From positions 1 to 28,632 of the forward strand of contig JAEUAC010000044.1 in the NCBI GenBank assembly GCA_019695455.1: a stretch of 28,632 nt of DNA. The letters run 5' to 3'. Shown here piece by piece: positions 7,591 through 14,688 of this stretch (position 1 is its first letter; each line of letters starts with the position of its first letter). The stretch comes from Methylorubrum extorquens. GTDB lineage: Bacteria > Pseudomonadota > Alphaproteobacteria > Rhizobiales > Beijerinckiaceae. Both the position numbers and the translations under genes were made by a program. The notes below the pieces were generated by a model. The model was not told where the DNA came from. It ran no database searches and worked only from the letters and a program-made list of their open reading frames with translations.

Positions 7591-7959
7591 ATGAGCTACG
7601 TCGACGGATTCGTCATCCCGGTCCCGGCCGATCGCCGGGAGGAGTTCCGCCGCCACGCGGCCGAGGCCGCCCCCGTCTTCCTCGAGCACGGCGCCACCCG
7701 CGTCGTCGAATGCTGGGGCGACGACGTGCCGGAGGGCACGACGACCGACTTCCGCATGGCCGTGAAGGCGGAGCCGGGCGAGACGGTCGTGTTCTCCTGG
7801 ATCGAGTACCCGTCCCGCGCGGCGCGCGACGCGTGCATGGGCAAGGTCATGGAGGATCCCCGCATGAAGGACATGGCGGCGATGCCGTTCGACGGCAAGC
7901 GCATGATCTTCGGCGGCTTCCTGCCGATCGTCGACGCGGGCGCCGCCGCCGCCGGCTGA
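7591..7959 (+). CDS. DUF1428 family protein
   Basis: A 122-aa protein with the DUF1428 signatures: N-terminal YVDGFVIPVPADRREEFRRHA, the central ATRVVECWGDDVPEG and the C-terminal MPFDGKRMIFGGF. The family forms small ferredoxin-like alpha/beta barrels, sometimes annotated as RNA-signal-recognition-like, but no activity is established. It follows the VOC gene by 32 nt with an AGGA site and completes the group probably controlled by the divergent HxlR regulator. Confidence 0.9.
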   Translation: MSYVDGFVIPVPADRREEFRRHAAEAAPVFLEHGATRVVECWGDDVPEGTTTDFRMAVKAEPGETVVFSWIEYPSRAARDACMGKVMEDPRMKDMAAMPFDGKRMIFGGFLPIVDAGAAAAG

Positions 7960-8003
7960 TCCGCCGCCCGGGCCGGTAGCCTTGCCACCGCCGCCCGTGC
8001 CAT

Positions 8004-8033
8004 GACGCGGCGGACCGGCCTTCGGGCCGCGTC
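8004..8033 (+). other. GC-rich hairpin before the ABC ATPase gene
   Basis: GACGCGGC (8004-8011) and GCCGCGTC (8026-8033) form a perfect 8-bp stem whose interior contains a CC-TTCG-GG-type core. There is no T-run. It could weaken read-through from the DUF1428 gene or stabilise the ABC transcript; nothing more can be said. Confidence 0.35.
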
Positions 8034-8057
8034 GCGTGGGGCCGGCGGAGAGGGCGC

Positions 8058-9065
8058 GTGCTCGGGATCGAACTGGACGGCGTGTCCCGGCACTGGGACG
8101 GGGTCGCGGCCGTCGACGGCGTGTCGTTCGCGCTCGAGGGCGGGGCGTTCCTCGCGCTGCTCGGCCCCTCCGGCTGCGGCAAGTCGACGACGCTGCGCCT
8201 CATCGCGGGCCTCGACACGCCGACGTCCGGCCGCATCCTGATCGACGGGCGCGACGTCACGGGCCTGCCGCCGTCGAAGCGCGGCATCGCCATGGTGTTC
8301 CAGTCCTATGCGCTCTTCCCGCACCTCTCGGTCGCGCAGAACATCGTCTTCGGCCTGACGGTCCGGCGGGTGCCGAAGGCCGAGCGCGCGACGCGGCTCG
8401 AGGAGGCCGCCGCGCTCCTCGGCCTGTCGGGCCTCCTCGACAGGCGCCCGGGCCAGCTCTCCGGCGGGCAGCAGCAGCGCGTCGCGCTGGCCCGCGCCAT
8501 CGTGGCCCAGGCCAAGGTCTGCCTCATGGACGAGCCGCTCTCGAACCTCGACGCCCAGCTCCGCATCGAGATGCGCCGCGAGATCCGGGCCCTGCAGCAG
8601 CGGCTCGGCATGACCATGATCTACGTCACGCACGACCAGTCGGAGGCCATGACCATGGCCGACCGCATCATCCTCATGCGCGGCGGCCGGGTGGAGCAGG
8701 ATGCCGATCCGGCCGGGCTCTACGGCCGGCCGGCGACCGATTTCGCGGCCCGGTTCGTCGGCACGCCGCCCATGAACGTGCTGCCGGTCTCCTGCCTGCC
8801 GGACCGGCTCGCGCCCGCCGGCGCGGCCTCGCTCGGCGTGCGGCCGGAGAGCGTGCGGCTCGATCCGGCGGGGCTCGAGGCGACGGTCGTCGCCTCCGAG
8901 TTCCTCGGCGCCGACACCCTCGTCGAGACCCGGATCGGCGGCGCGCCCTTCGTGGCCCGCTTCCCCGGCCAGGTCGCGGGCCGTCCCGGCGCGGTGCTCC
9001 GCCTCGCCTGGCCGGCCGAGGACGCGCATCCGTTCGGCCCCGACGGACGTCGGCTCGCCGCTTGA
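8058..9065 (+). CDS. ABC transporter ATP-binding protein, UgpC/MalK type
   Basis: A 335-aa cytoplasmic ATPase energising a CUT1-type importer. It shows Walker A (GPSGCGKST, about residues 36-44), Q-loop VFQSYALFPHL, signature LSGGQQQR, Walker B CLMDEPLSNLD and switch His in YVTHDQSEA. A C-terminal TOBE region follows (about 240-330, with LGVRPESVRLD), as in MalK and UgpC. The start is a GTG with GGAGAGGG upstream. It is the first gene of the plus-strand operon with the binding protein and two permeases. Substrate preference is set by the other subunits: glycerol-3-phosphate or a sugar. Confidence 0.92.
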   Translation: MLGIELDGVSRHWDGVAAVDGVSFALEGGAFLALLGPSGCGKSTTLRLIAGLDTPTSGRILIDGRDVTGLPPSKRGIAMVFQSYALFPHLSVAQNIVFGLTVRRVPKAERATRLEEAAALLGLSGLLDRRPGQLSGGQQQRVALARAIVAQAKVCLMDEPLSNLDAQLRIEMRREIRALQQRLGMTMIYVTHDQSEAMTMADRIILMRGGRVEQDADPAGLYGRPATDFAARFVGTPPMNVLPVSCLPDRLAPAGAASLGVRPESVRLDPAGLEATVVASEFLGADTLVETRIGGAPFVARFPGQVAGRPGAVLRLAWPAEDAHPFGPDGRRLAA

Positions 9066-9129
9066 CGCTCTGTCACGAGAACGAGATCGTCGCTGTCATA
9101 AAAGGGCGCGAGCCCCAGGGAGAGACCAC

Positions 9130-10425
9130 ATGGACAGGCGTCAATTCATCGTCGGCACGGGTGCGGCCGCGACGGCCGCGAGCCTCGCCGCCCCCGCCAT
9201 CGCCCAGGGCGCCCCGACGGAGGTCTCCTTCTACTTCCCCGTCGCGGTCGGCGGCCCGATCACCAAGGTGATCGACGGCTACGCGGCCGATTTCGCCAAG
9301 GACAACCCGTCGATCAAGGTCGTGCCGACCTATGCCGGCACCTACCAGGACACGCTCGCCAAGGTGCTGACGGCCCACAAGGCCGGCACCCCGCCGACGC
9401 TGTCCGTGCTGCTCTCGACCGACATGTTCACGATGATCGACGAGGAGGCCGCCGTTCCGTTCGACGGCTTCCTGAAGACGGAGGCCGACAAGGCCTGGCT
9501 CAAGAGCTTCTACCCGGCCTTCATGCTGAACTCGCAGACGGGCGGCGAGACCTGGGGCATCCCGTTCCAGCGCTCCACCATCGTGCTCTACTGGAACAAG
9601 GAGCTGTTCAAGGAGGCCGGCCTCGACCCCGAGACGCCGCCCGCGACCTGGGCGGAGCACACGGCCTTCGCCGAGAGGCTGACGAAGCGCGACGCGTCGG
9701 GCAACACGGCGACCTGGGGCACGCAGATCCCGACCACGGGCTTCGCCTATTGGCTGCTGCAGGCGCTGACCATCGCGGCCGGCGGGACGCTCGCCAACCA
9801 GGAGGGCACGAGGACGGCCTTCGATTCGCCCGCGAACGTCGAGGCCCTCACCTACCTCGTCGACCTGTCCCGCAAGCAGAAGGTGATGGCGCCGGGCGTG
9901 ATCGACTGGGGCACGACCCCGCGCGACTTCTTCGAGCGGAAGGCCGCCATGATCTGGACGACCACCGGCAACCTGACGAACGTCCGCACCAACGCGAAAT
10001 TCCCCTTCGGCGTCGCCATGCTGCCGGCCGGCCAGCGCCGCGGCTCGCCGACGGGCGGCGGCAACTTCTACCTCTCCAAGACGGCGAAGCCGGCCGAGCA
10101 GGAGGCCGCCGTGCGCTTCGTGCGCTGGCTGACGATGCCCGAGCGGGCCGCCTCCTGGTCGGTCGCGACCGGCTACGTCGCCACGAGCCCGGCCGCCTAC
10201 GAGACGCCCGCCATGAAGGAGTACGTCGCCGCCTTCCCGCCCGCCGCCGTCGCCCGCGACCAGCTCCAATATGCCGGCGCCGAACTCTCGACCCACGAGA
10301 ACCAGCGGGTCGTGAAGGCCCTCGACGACAACATCCAGGCCGCGCTCGGCGGCACCAAGACCCCCGACCGCGCCATGAAGGACGCCCAGGCCGAAGCCGA
10401 GCGCATCCTGAAGAGCTATCGCTGA
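9130..10425 (+). CDS. ABC transporter substrate-binding protein, UgpB-like, Tat-exported
   Basis: A 431-aa periplasmic binding protein of the sugar/glycerol-phosphate cluster (SBP family 1). The N-terminus MDRRQFIVGTGAAATAASLA is a twin-arginine signal with cleavage probably after AIA (about residue 25). The mature protein has the family features TYAGTYQDTLAKVLTAHKAG, WGIPFQRSTIVLYWNKELFKEAGLDP and GGGNFYLSK. UgpB-like proteins bind sn-glycerol-3-phosphate or glycerophosphodiesters. It lies 64 nt after the ATPase gene. The permeases follow only after a 659-nt insertion of repeats and an antisense gene. Confidence 0.9.
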   Translation: MDRRQFIVGTGAAATAASLAAPAIAQGAPTEVSFYFPVAVGGPITKVIDGYAADFAKDNPSIKVVPTYAGTYQDTLAKVLTAHKAGTPPTLSVLLSTDMFTMIDEEAAVPFDGFLKTEADKAWLKSFYPAFMLNSQTGGETWGIPFQRSTIVLYWNKELFKEAGLDPETPPATWAEHTAFAERLTKRDASGNTATWGTQIPTTGFAYWLLQALTIAAGGTLANQEGTRTAFDSPANVEALTYLVDLSRKQKVMAPGVIDWGTTPRDFFERKAAMIWTTTGNLTNVRTNAKFPFGVAMLPAGQRRGSPTGGGNFYLSKTAKPAEQEAAVRFVRWLTMPERAASWSVATGYVATSPAAYETPAMKEYVAAFPPAAVARDQLQYAGAELSTHENQRVVKALDDNIQAALGGTKTPDRAMKDAQAEAERILKSYR

Positions 10426-10449
10426 GCGTTCCGCTTCGACGGGCGCGTC

Positions 10450-10620
10450 CTTCTCCCCTTGCGGGAGAAGGTGGCCTTCGCGTCGGCGAAGGTCGGATGA
10501 GGGGTGGCGCCGAGCCCCGGCCGCCCCCTCATCCGTCATGGCTCCGCCATGCCACCTTCTCCCGCGAGGGGAGAAGGAGTGCCCCGTCTCGCGTCTTCAG
10601 CGAAGACCGGATGAGGGGTC
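10450..10620. repeat. Composite palindromic repeat cluster (BIME-like)
   Basis: A plus-oriented copy starts with CTTCTCCC-cttgc-GGGAGAAGG, then a CTTCG/CGAAG hairpin, then the tail CGGATGAGGGG ending near 10509. An inverted copy (tail CCCCTCATCCG near 10528, hairpin CCTTCTCCC/GGGGAGAAGG ending near 10578) faces it, so the pair can fold into one long stem. A third, direct copy shares the last hairpin and ends in CTTC-agc-GAAG and CGGATGAGGGG near 10617. It separates the binding-protein gene from its permeases. Confidence 0.75.
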
Positions 10621-10992
10621 CAGCGCGGCGTCCAGCGCCGCGAGGAGCAGCGCCGTGCTTCCTCCGAGGACGAGGTCGTTCGAGAAGCGCAGCACCCGGA
10701 AGCCCTGGGCCCGCAGCCACGCGTCCCGCCGCGCGTCGTGCGCCCGCTGCGCGGCATCGGCGTGCGGTGCGCCGTCGAGCTCGATCACGATCCGCGTGGC
10801 GTAGCAGAGGAAATCGGTCACGTAGGGGCCGATGGGAACTTGGCGGCGGAACTTGAAACCGGCATGACGGCGGGCGCGCAGAACGTGCCACAGCGTGGTC
10901 TCGGCGCGAGTCTGCGTGCGGCGGAGGCCGCGAGCGCGGGAGACCGAGTCTTGCACCGTCGCGCTGCCCCCTCGTCCGACGTCGCCGCGCAT
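10597..10992 (-). CDS. DUF559 domain protein (Vsr/endonuclease-like fold)
   Basis: DUF559 proteins resemble very-short-patch-repair and restriction-type nucleases, but no activity is proven. The conserved core is present: RAETTLWHVLRARR, HAGFKFRRQVPIGPYVTDF, IVIELDGAPH with the presumed metal-binding Glu/Asp, and RRDAWLRAQGFRVLRFSND. The start is uncertain. The ATG at 10992 lies inside a palindromic repeat copy; a GTG at 10956 begins just before conserved sequence and may be the original start (119 aa). The 3' end reaches into another repeat. It is antisense to, and splits, an ABC importer operon, so gene and repeats probably arrived together. Confidence 0.8.
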   Translation of the reverse strand: MRGDVGRGGSATVQDSVSRARGLRRTQTRAETTLWHVLRARRHAGFKFRRQVPIGPYVTDFLCYATRIVIELDGAPHADAAQRAHDARRDAWLRAQGFRVLRFSNDLVLGGSTALLLAALDAALDPSSGLR

Positions 10993-11018
10993 CGCCACTG
11001 TCTCCCGCGGGGTGAGAC
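10966..11018 (-). repeat. Palindromic repeat copy overlapping the DUF559 start
   Basis: On the minus strand this reads as a GTCTC/GAGAC hairpin (11000-11018) followed by a degenerate second hairpin and the tail TCGGACGAGGGGG, the same order as the copies at 10450-10620. It lies over the possible start codons of the DUF559 gene. Confidence 0.6.
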
Positions 11019-11084
11019 GGTGCAACCGGAGAGTGCGCGTTTGGAACGCAGATCGACCGTCGCCCCGTGCCGGGCGGCCGCTCC

Positions 11085-11963
11085 ATGACGACCCGTCTCC
11101 GCGACACCCTCACGGGCTGGGCCCTCGTCGCGCCCGCCATGATCCTGCTCGTCGCGTTCACGCATTGGCCAGCCCTCGCCTCCTTCTGGGAGAGCCTCAC
11201 GTCGACGGCGCGGCCGCGGCGGCCGTCGCGGTTCGTCGGCGCCGCGAACTACGAGCAGATCCTCGCCGATCCGGTCTTCTGGCGGGCGCTGACGAACAAC
11301 GCCTGGTACGCGCTCGCCACCATCCCGCTCGCGGTCGGGCTCGCGCTCCTCATGGCCGTCTGGGTGAACGACCGCATTCCCGGGCGCACCTTCGCGCGCG
11401 TCGCCTATTTCACGCCGACGATCCTGCCCATGATCGCGGTCGCGAACATCTGGCTGTTCTTCTACACGCCCGGCTACGGCCTCCTGGACCAGGTGACAGG
11501 CCTCGCGGGGATCCCCTCCCGCAACTGGCTCGGCTCGTCCGAGACGGCGCTCGGGGCCGTGACGCTGGTCGCGATCTGGAAGGAGGCGGGCTTCTTCATG
11601 ATCTTCTACCTGGCCGCCCTGCAGGGCATCCCGCCCGTGCTGGCCGAGGCCGCGAACCTCGAGGGCGCCTCGCGCTGGACCTACTTCCGCCGGGTCCAGC
11701 TCCCGCTGCTCATGCCGACGACGCTGTTCGTGCTCGTGAACGCGATCATCAACGCGTTCCGGACCGTGGACCACATCGTCGTCATGACGCGGGGCGGGCC
11801 GGACAACGCGACGACGCTGCTCCTGTTCTACATCTACGAGACCGGCTTCAAGTACTGGGATACCGCCTACGCGGCGGCGCTGACCGTGGTGCTGCTCGCG
11901 ATCCTCGGGACGGTCGCGGCGATCCAGTACGGCTGGCTCGAGCGCCGGGTGCATTACCGATGA
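11085..11963 (+). CDS. ABC transporter permease, UgpA/MalF type
   Basis: A 292-aa inner-membrane permease with about six hydrophobic helices, the first at about residues 10-30. The ATPase-docking EAA loop is visible as EAANLEGASRWTYFRRVQLPLLMP. The closest family is the UgpA/LacF class of CUT1 importers, usually paired with a UgpE/LacG partner, as here. I chose the ATG at 11085; a GTG six codons earlier is also possible. The stop overlaps the next permease start in an ATGA junction, so translation is coupled. Confidence 0.9.
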   Translation: MTTRLRDTLTGWALVAPAMILLVAFTHWPALASFWESLTSTARPRRPSRFVGAANYEQILADPVFWRALTNNAWYALATIPLAVGLALLMAVWVNDRIPGRTFARVAYFTPTILPMIAVANIWLFFYTPGYGLLDQVTGLAGIPSRNWLGSSETALGAVTLVAIWKEAGFFMIFYLAALQGIPPVLAEAANLEGASRWTYFRRVQLPLLMPTTLFVLVNAIINAFRTVDHIVVMTRGGPDNATTLLLFYIYETGFKYWDTAYAAALTVVLLAILGTVAAIQYGWLERRVHYR

Positions 11964-12919
11964 GCGCGCCGATGCACGATGGGGATCGCGTCCCCCTTTC
12001 GGGAGACGGCGGCCCTCGCGTCGGCGAGGGTCGGATGAGCGGGGTCGGCGCCATCCGCCGGAAGGGGAGACGGAACGCGCCCGAGGCGCGGGGCTCGGAT
12101 CCCTACGCGCCCCGCGGCTGGGCGGCCGCGCTCGAATCCGCCGGCGCCGTCCTGCTCGCGATCCTCTGGATCCTGCCGCTCGCCTTCGCGGTCTGGGCGG
12201 CGTTCCACGCGACCGAGTACACGACGACCTTCTCGCCGCTCGCGCCCTGGACGCTGGCGAACTTCGTCCGCGCCTGGGAGGCGGCGCCCTTCGCCCGCTA
12301 CTTCCTGAACACGTTCATGCTGGTGACGCTGGTCCTCGCCTGCCAGCTCGTGCTCGGCACGCTCGCGGCCTACGCCTTCGCGCGCTTCGCCTTCGCGGGC
12401 CGGGGCCTCGCCTTCGCGCTCGTCCTCGCCCAGCTCATGATCATGCCGGACGTGCTCGTGGTCGAGAACTACCGCACCATGAGCCGGCTCGGGCTGATCG
12501 ACACGATCCCGGGCATCGCCCTGCCCTACGTCGCCTCCGCCTTCGGCATCTTCCTGCTCCGGCAGACCTTCCGGACCATCCCGAAGGAGCTCGACGACGC
12601 CGCCCGCGTCGAGGGGGCGAGCGCCCTGCAGGTGCTCCTGAAGGTCTACGTGCCGCTGGCGAAGCCGATCTACATCGCCTACGGGCTCGTCTCCGTGAGC
12701 TACCACTGGAACAACTTCCTGTGGCCGCTCATCGTCACGAACTCGGTCGAGGCCCGTCCGCTGACCGTCGGCCTGCAGATCTTCTCCTCGGCCGACCAGG
12801 GGATCGACTGGTCGGTCATCTCGGCCGCGACGCTGATGACCTCCGCGCCGCTGCTGGTCGGCTTTCTCCTGTTCCAGCGCCAGTTCGTGCAGAGCTTCAT
12901 GCGGGCGGGCATCCGGTGA
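11960..12919 (+). CDS. ABC transporter permease, UgpE/MalG type, with repeat-encoded N-terminus
   Basis: A 319-aa partner permease. Normal homology begins around residue 50 (PRGWAAALESAGAVLLAILWILPLAF), followed by about six helices, the EAA-type loop DDAARVEGASALQVLLKVYVPLAKP and the ending QRQFVQSFMRAGIR. Residues about 10-28 (with GGPRVGEGRMSG) are translated from an intergenic palindromic repeat copy, so the cytoplasmic tail is extended. The start could be 11960 (ATGA overlap with the previous gene) or an ATG inside the repeat at 12035. Its stop overlaps the GTG start of the next gene. Confidence 0.9.
   Translation: MSAPMHDGDRVPLSGDGGPRVGEGRMSGVGAIRRKGRRNAPEARGSDPYAPRGWAAALESAGAVLLAILWILPLAFAVWAAFHATEYTTTFSPLAPWTLANFVRAWEAAPFARYFLNTFMLVTLVLACQLVLGTLAAYAFARFAFAGRGLAFALVLAQLMIMPDVLVVENYRTMSRLGLIDTIPGIALPYVASAFGIFLLRQTFRTIPKELDDAARVEGASALQVLLKVYVPLAKPIYIAYGLVSVSYHWNNFLWPLIVTNSVEARPLTVGLQIFSSADQGIDWSVISAATLMTSAPLLVGFLLFQRQFVQSFMRAGIR
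11986..12044 (+). repeat. Palindromic repeat copy inside the permease reading frame
   Basis: The order matches the intergenic copies: a GTCcCCC-tttc-GGGaGAC hairpin, a perfect CCCTCG/CGAGGG hairpin and the tail TCGGATGAGCGGGG. It sits within codons about 10-28 of the second permease gene without breaking the frame. Confidence 0.7.
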
Positions 12920-13746
12920 GGCTCGTCACCTGGAACATCCAATGGGGCCTCGGCATGGACGGCCGGGTCGACCTCGCCGGCATCGTGGCCCATGCGCGCG
13001 GCCTCGCCGATGTCGACGTCCTCTGCCTGCAGGAGGTCTCGGACGGGATGCCGGACCTGCAGGGCTCGGGCGGCATCGACCAGTTCGCGGCGCTCGCCGC
13101 CCTGCTGCCCGGCTACCGGGCCGTCGCCGGGGCGGGCGTCGAGATCCTGGACGGCCCGACGACCCGGCGCTTCGGCAACATGGTCCTGTCCCGCCTGCCC
13201 GTCCTCCAGGTGCTGCGGCACCCCCTGCCCTGGATCGGCGGCACCGGGCCCTCCATGCCGCGCCTCCTCCTCGAGACCCTCGTCGCGGCGCCGTCCGGCC
13301 CGCTTCGGGTGATGACCACCCATCTCGAATATTCCTCGCCGCAGGCCCGGGCGGCCCAGGTCGAGGCGATCCGCCGGATCCACGCCGACGCCTGCGACCG
13401 GCAGGCCCGTCCGCGCGGGGCCGGCGCCGGCCCCTACGCGACGCCGCGCGGCACCGCGTCGGCCATCCTGGTCGGCGACCTCAACATGAGGCCCGGCGAT
13501 CCGACCCTCGCCCGGCTGGCCGTTCCCGAGCCGGGCGCGACGGCTTTCGTCGACGCCTGGAGCCATGCCCGGCCGGGCGAGCCGCACCCGCCCTCCTTCT
13601 GCATCGCGGACCAGCGCTACGGTCCGCCGCACTGCTCCGACTACGCCTACGTGACGGCCGACCTCGCGCCCCGCCTCGTCCGCGTGGAGTACGACGTCGA
13701 GACCCGCCTCTCGGACCACCAGCCGCTCGTCGTCGAGATCGCCTGA
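12916..13746 (+). CDS. Endonuclease/exonuclease/phosphatase (EEP) family phosphodiesterase
   Basis: A 276-aa DNase I-fold metal-dependent phosphodiesterase. The motifs are LVTWNIQWG (metal-side Asn), CLQEV (catalytic Glu), TTHLEYSS, GDLNMRPGD and the terminal SDHQPLVVEI with the catalytic Asp-His pair. There is no signal peptide, so it is cytoplasmic. It starts with GTG inside the stop of the second permease (GTGA junction), making it the last cistron of the ABC importer operon. In Ugp systems that place is often held by the phosphodiesterase UgpQ, so this enzyme may cleave an imported phosphodiester; this is inference, and a nuclease or sphingomyelinase-like activity is also possible. Confidence 0.88.
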   Translation: MRLVTWNIQWGLGMDGRVDLAGIVAHARGLADVDVLCLQEVSDGMPDLQGSGGIDQFAALAALLPGYRAVAGAGVEILDGPTTRRFGNMVLSRLPVLQVLRHPLPWIGGTGPSMPRLLLETLVAAPSGPLRVMTTHLEYSSPQARAAQVEAIRRIHADACDRQARPRGAGAGPYATPRGTASAILVGDLNMRPGDPTLARLAVPEPGATAFVDAWSHARPGEPHPPSFCIADQRYGPPHCSDYAYVTADLAPRLVRVEYDVETRLSDHQPLVVEIA

Positions 13747-13761
13747 CGACGGCGCGTGCCC

Positions 13762-13843
13762 GCTGCGCCACCCCTGCGCCACCCCTGCGCCACCGGTGCG
13801 CCATGGCCTGCGCCACCCCTGCGCCGCGGCCCTGCGCCACCGC
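13762..13843. repeat. Short-unit imperfect tandem repeat between convergent genes
   Basis: The unit CTGCGCCACCC (11 bp) and decayed versions of it occur about seven times between the EEP gene and the HemD-family gene. It fills nearly the whole 103-bp gap; no clear terminator with a T-run is seen. Confidence 0.8.
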
Positions 13844-13849
13844 CGGACG

Positions 13850-14668
13850 TCAGGGCCGGCCCGCCATCAGGGCCTTCATGGTGCCGACGAACGGCTTCAG
13901 GTGGAAATTGTCCTCCGGCGCCGCCGCGACCGGCCAGCCGGCCCGGGTCACGGCCTCCGTCGTGACCGGGCCGACGGAGGCGACCAGCACCGCCGCCATG
14001 GCCCGGTCGAGTGCGGCGGTGCGTTCACGCTTCGCCGCAACCCCTTGCAGACGCTCGACTTGCGGGCGGGACGTGAAGGCGATGAGGTCGATCTCGCCCG
14101 CCGCCATCCGGTCGATCACCTCGACGACGCGGCCATCCTCCCGGTCGTCGGCGTAGCGATAGGGCAGCACCCGGTCGCTCGTCGCACCCGCCGCCGCCAG
14201 CGCCCGGTCGATCGCGTCCGGCAGGTCCGGATAGGCCTGGATGCCCACCCGCCGGCCCCGCAGGTCCAGCCCGTCCAGCGCCGCCAGCAACCCGGCCGTC
14301 GTCGCGGGCTCGACCTGGAGATCCGGCGCGAGCCCAAGGGTGCGCAGCACCCGGGTCGGCTTCGGGCCTCGGACGAGCTTGCGCGTCCGAGCCAGCGCCG
14401 CGACGACCGCGTCGCGCATTCCGGCCCGATCCGCGACCCCGACGAGCCGCTTCACGCCCTCTCCCGTGTAGAGGACCAGATCGTCGAACGCGCCGCCGCA
14501 GAGCCGGCCCAGCCAGGCCTCGACGGGCGCGGGATCCTCGACGTCCAGGATCTGGACCAGGGGGCAGCGGACGGCCTCGGCGCCCTCCCGCTCCAGCATG
14601 GCGGCGAACAGGTCGAGTTCGCGGCTTTCCGGCACCACGATCCTGCGTCCCTCGAGGGCGCCCGGCAT
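13850..14668 (-). CDS. Uroporphyrinogen-III synthase (HemD) family protein
   Basis: A 272-aa protein with the two-lobed HemD pattern: VVPESRELDLFAAMLEREGAEAVRCPLVQI at the N-terminus and the second-lobe segments DLIAFTSRPQVERL and VASVGPVTTEAVTRAGW. HemD closes hydroxymethylbilane to uroporphyrinogen III, the precursor of heme, cobalamin and siroheme. It is the last gene of the nitrate operon, 20 nt after nasA, where it would raise supply for the siroheme of NirA. Whether it is the cell's main HemD or a dedicated copy cannot be told here. The start ATG at 14668 was chosen since longer starts overlap nasA. Confidence 0.85.
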   Translation of the reverse strand: MPGALEGRRIVVPESRELDLFAAMLEREGAEAVRCPLVQILDVEDPAPVEAWLGRLCGGAFDDLVLYTGEGVKRLVGVADRAGMRDAVVAALARTRKLVRGPKPTRVLRTLGLAPDLQVEPATTAGLLAALDGLDLRGRRVGIQAYPDLPDAIDRALAAAGATSDRVLPYRYADDREDGRVVEVIDRMAAGEIDLIAFTSRPQVERLQGVAAKRERTAALDRAMAAVLVASVGPVTTEAVTRAGWPVAAAPEDNFHLKPFVGTMKALMAGRP

Positions 14669-14688
14669 GATCTCGTCCTCCCGCGCGC

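Noticed and set aside
10426..10620. CRISPR-like array or intrinsic terminator in the repeat cluster
   Set aside because: The copies alternate in orientation and carry hairpin arms without spacers or T-runs, which fits palindromic intergenic elements instead.
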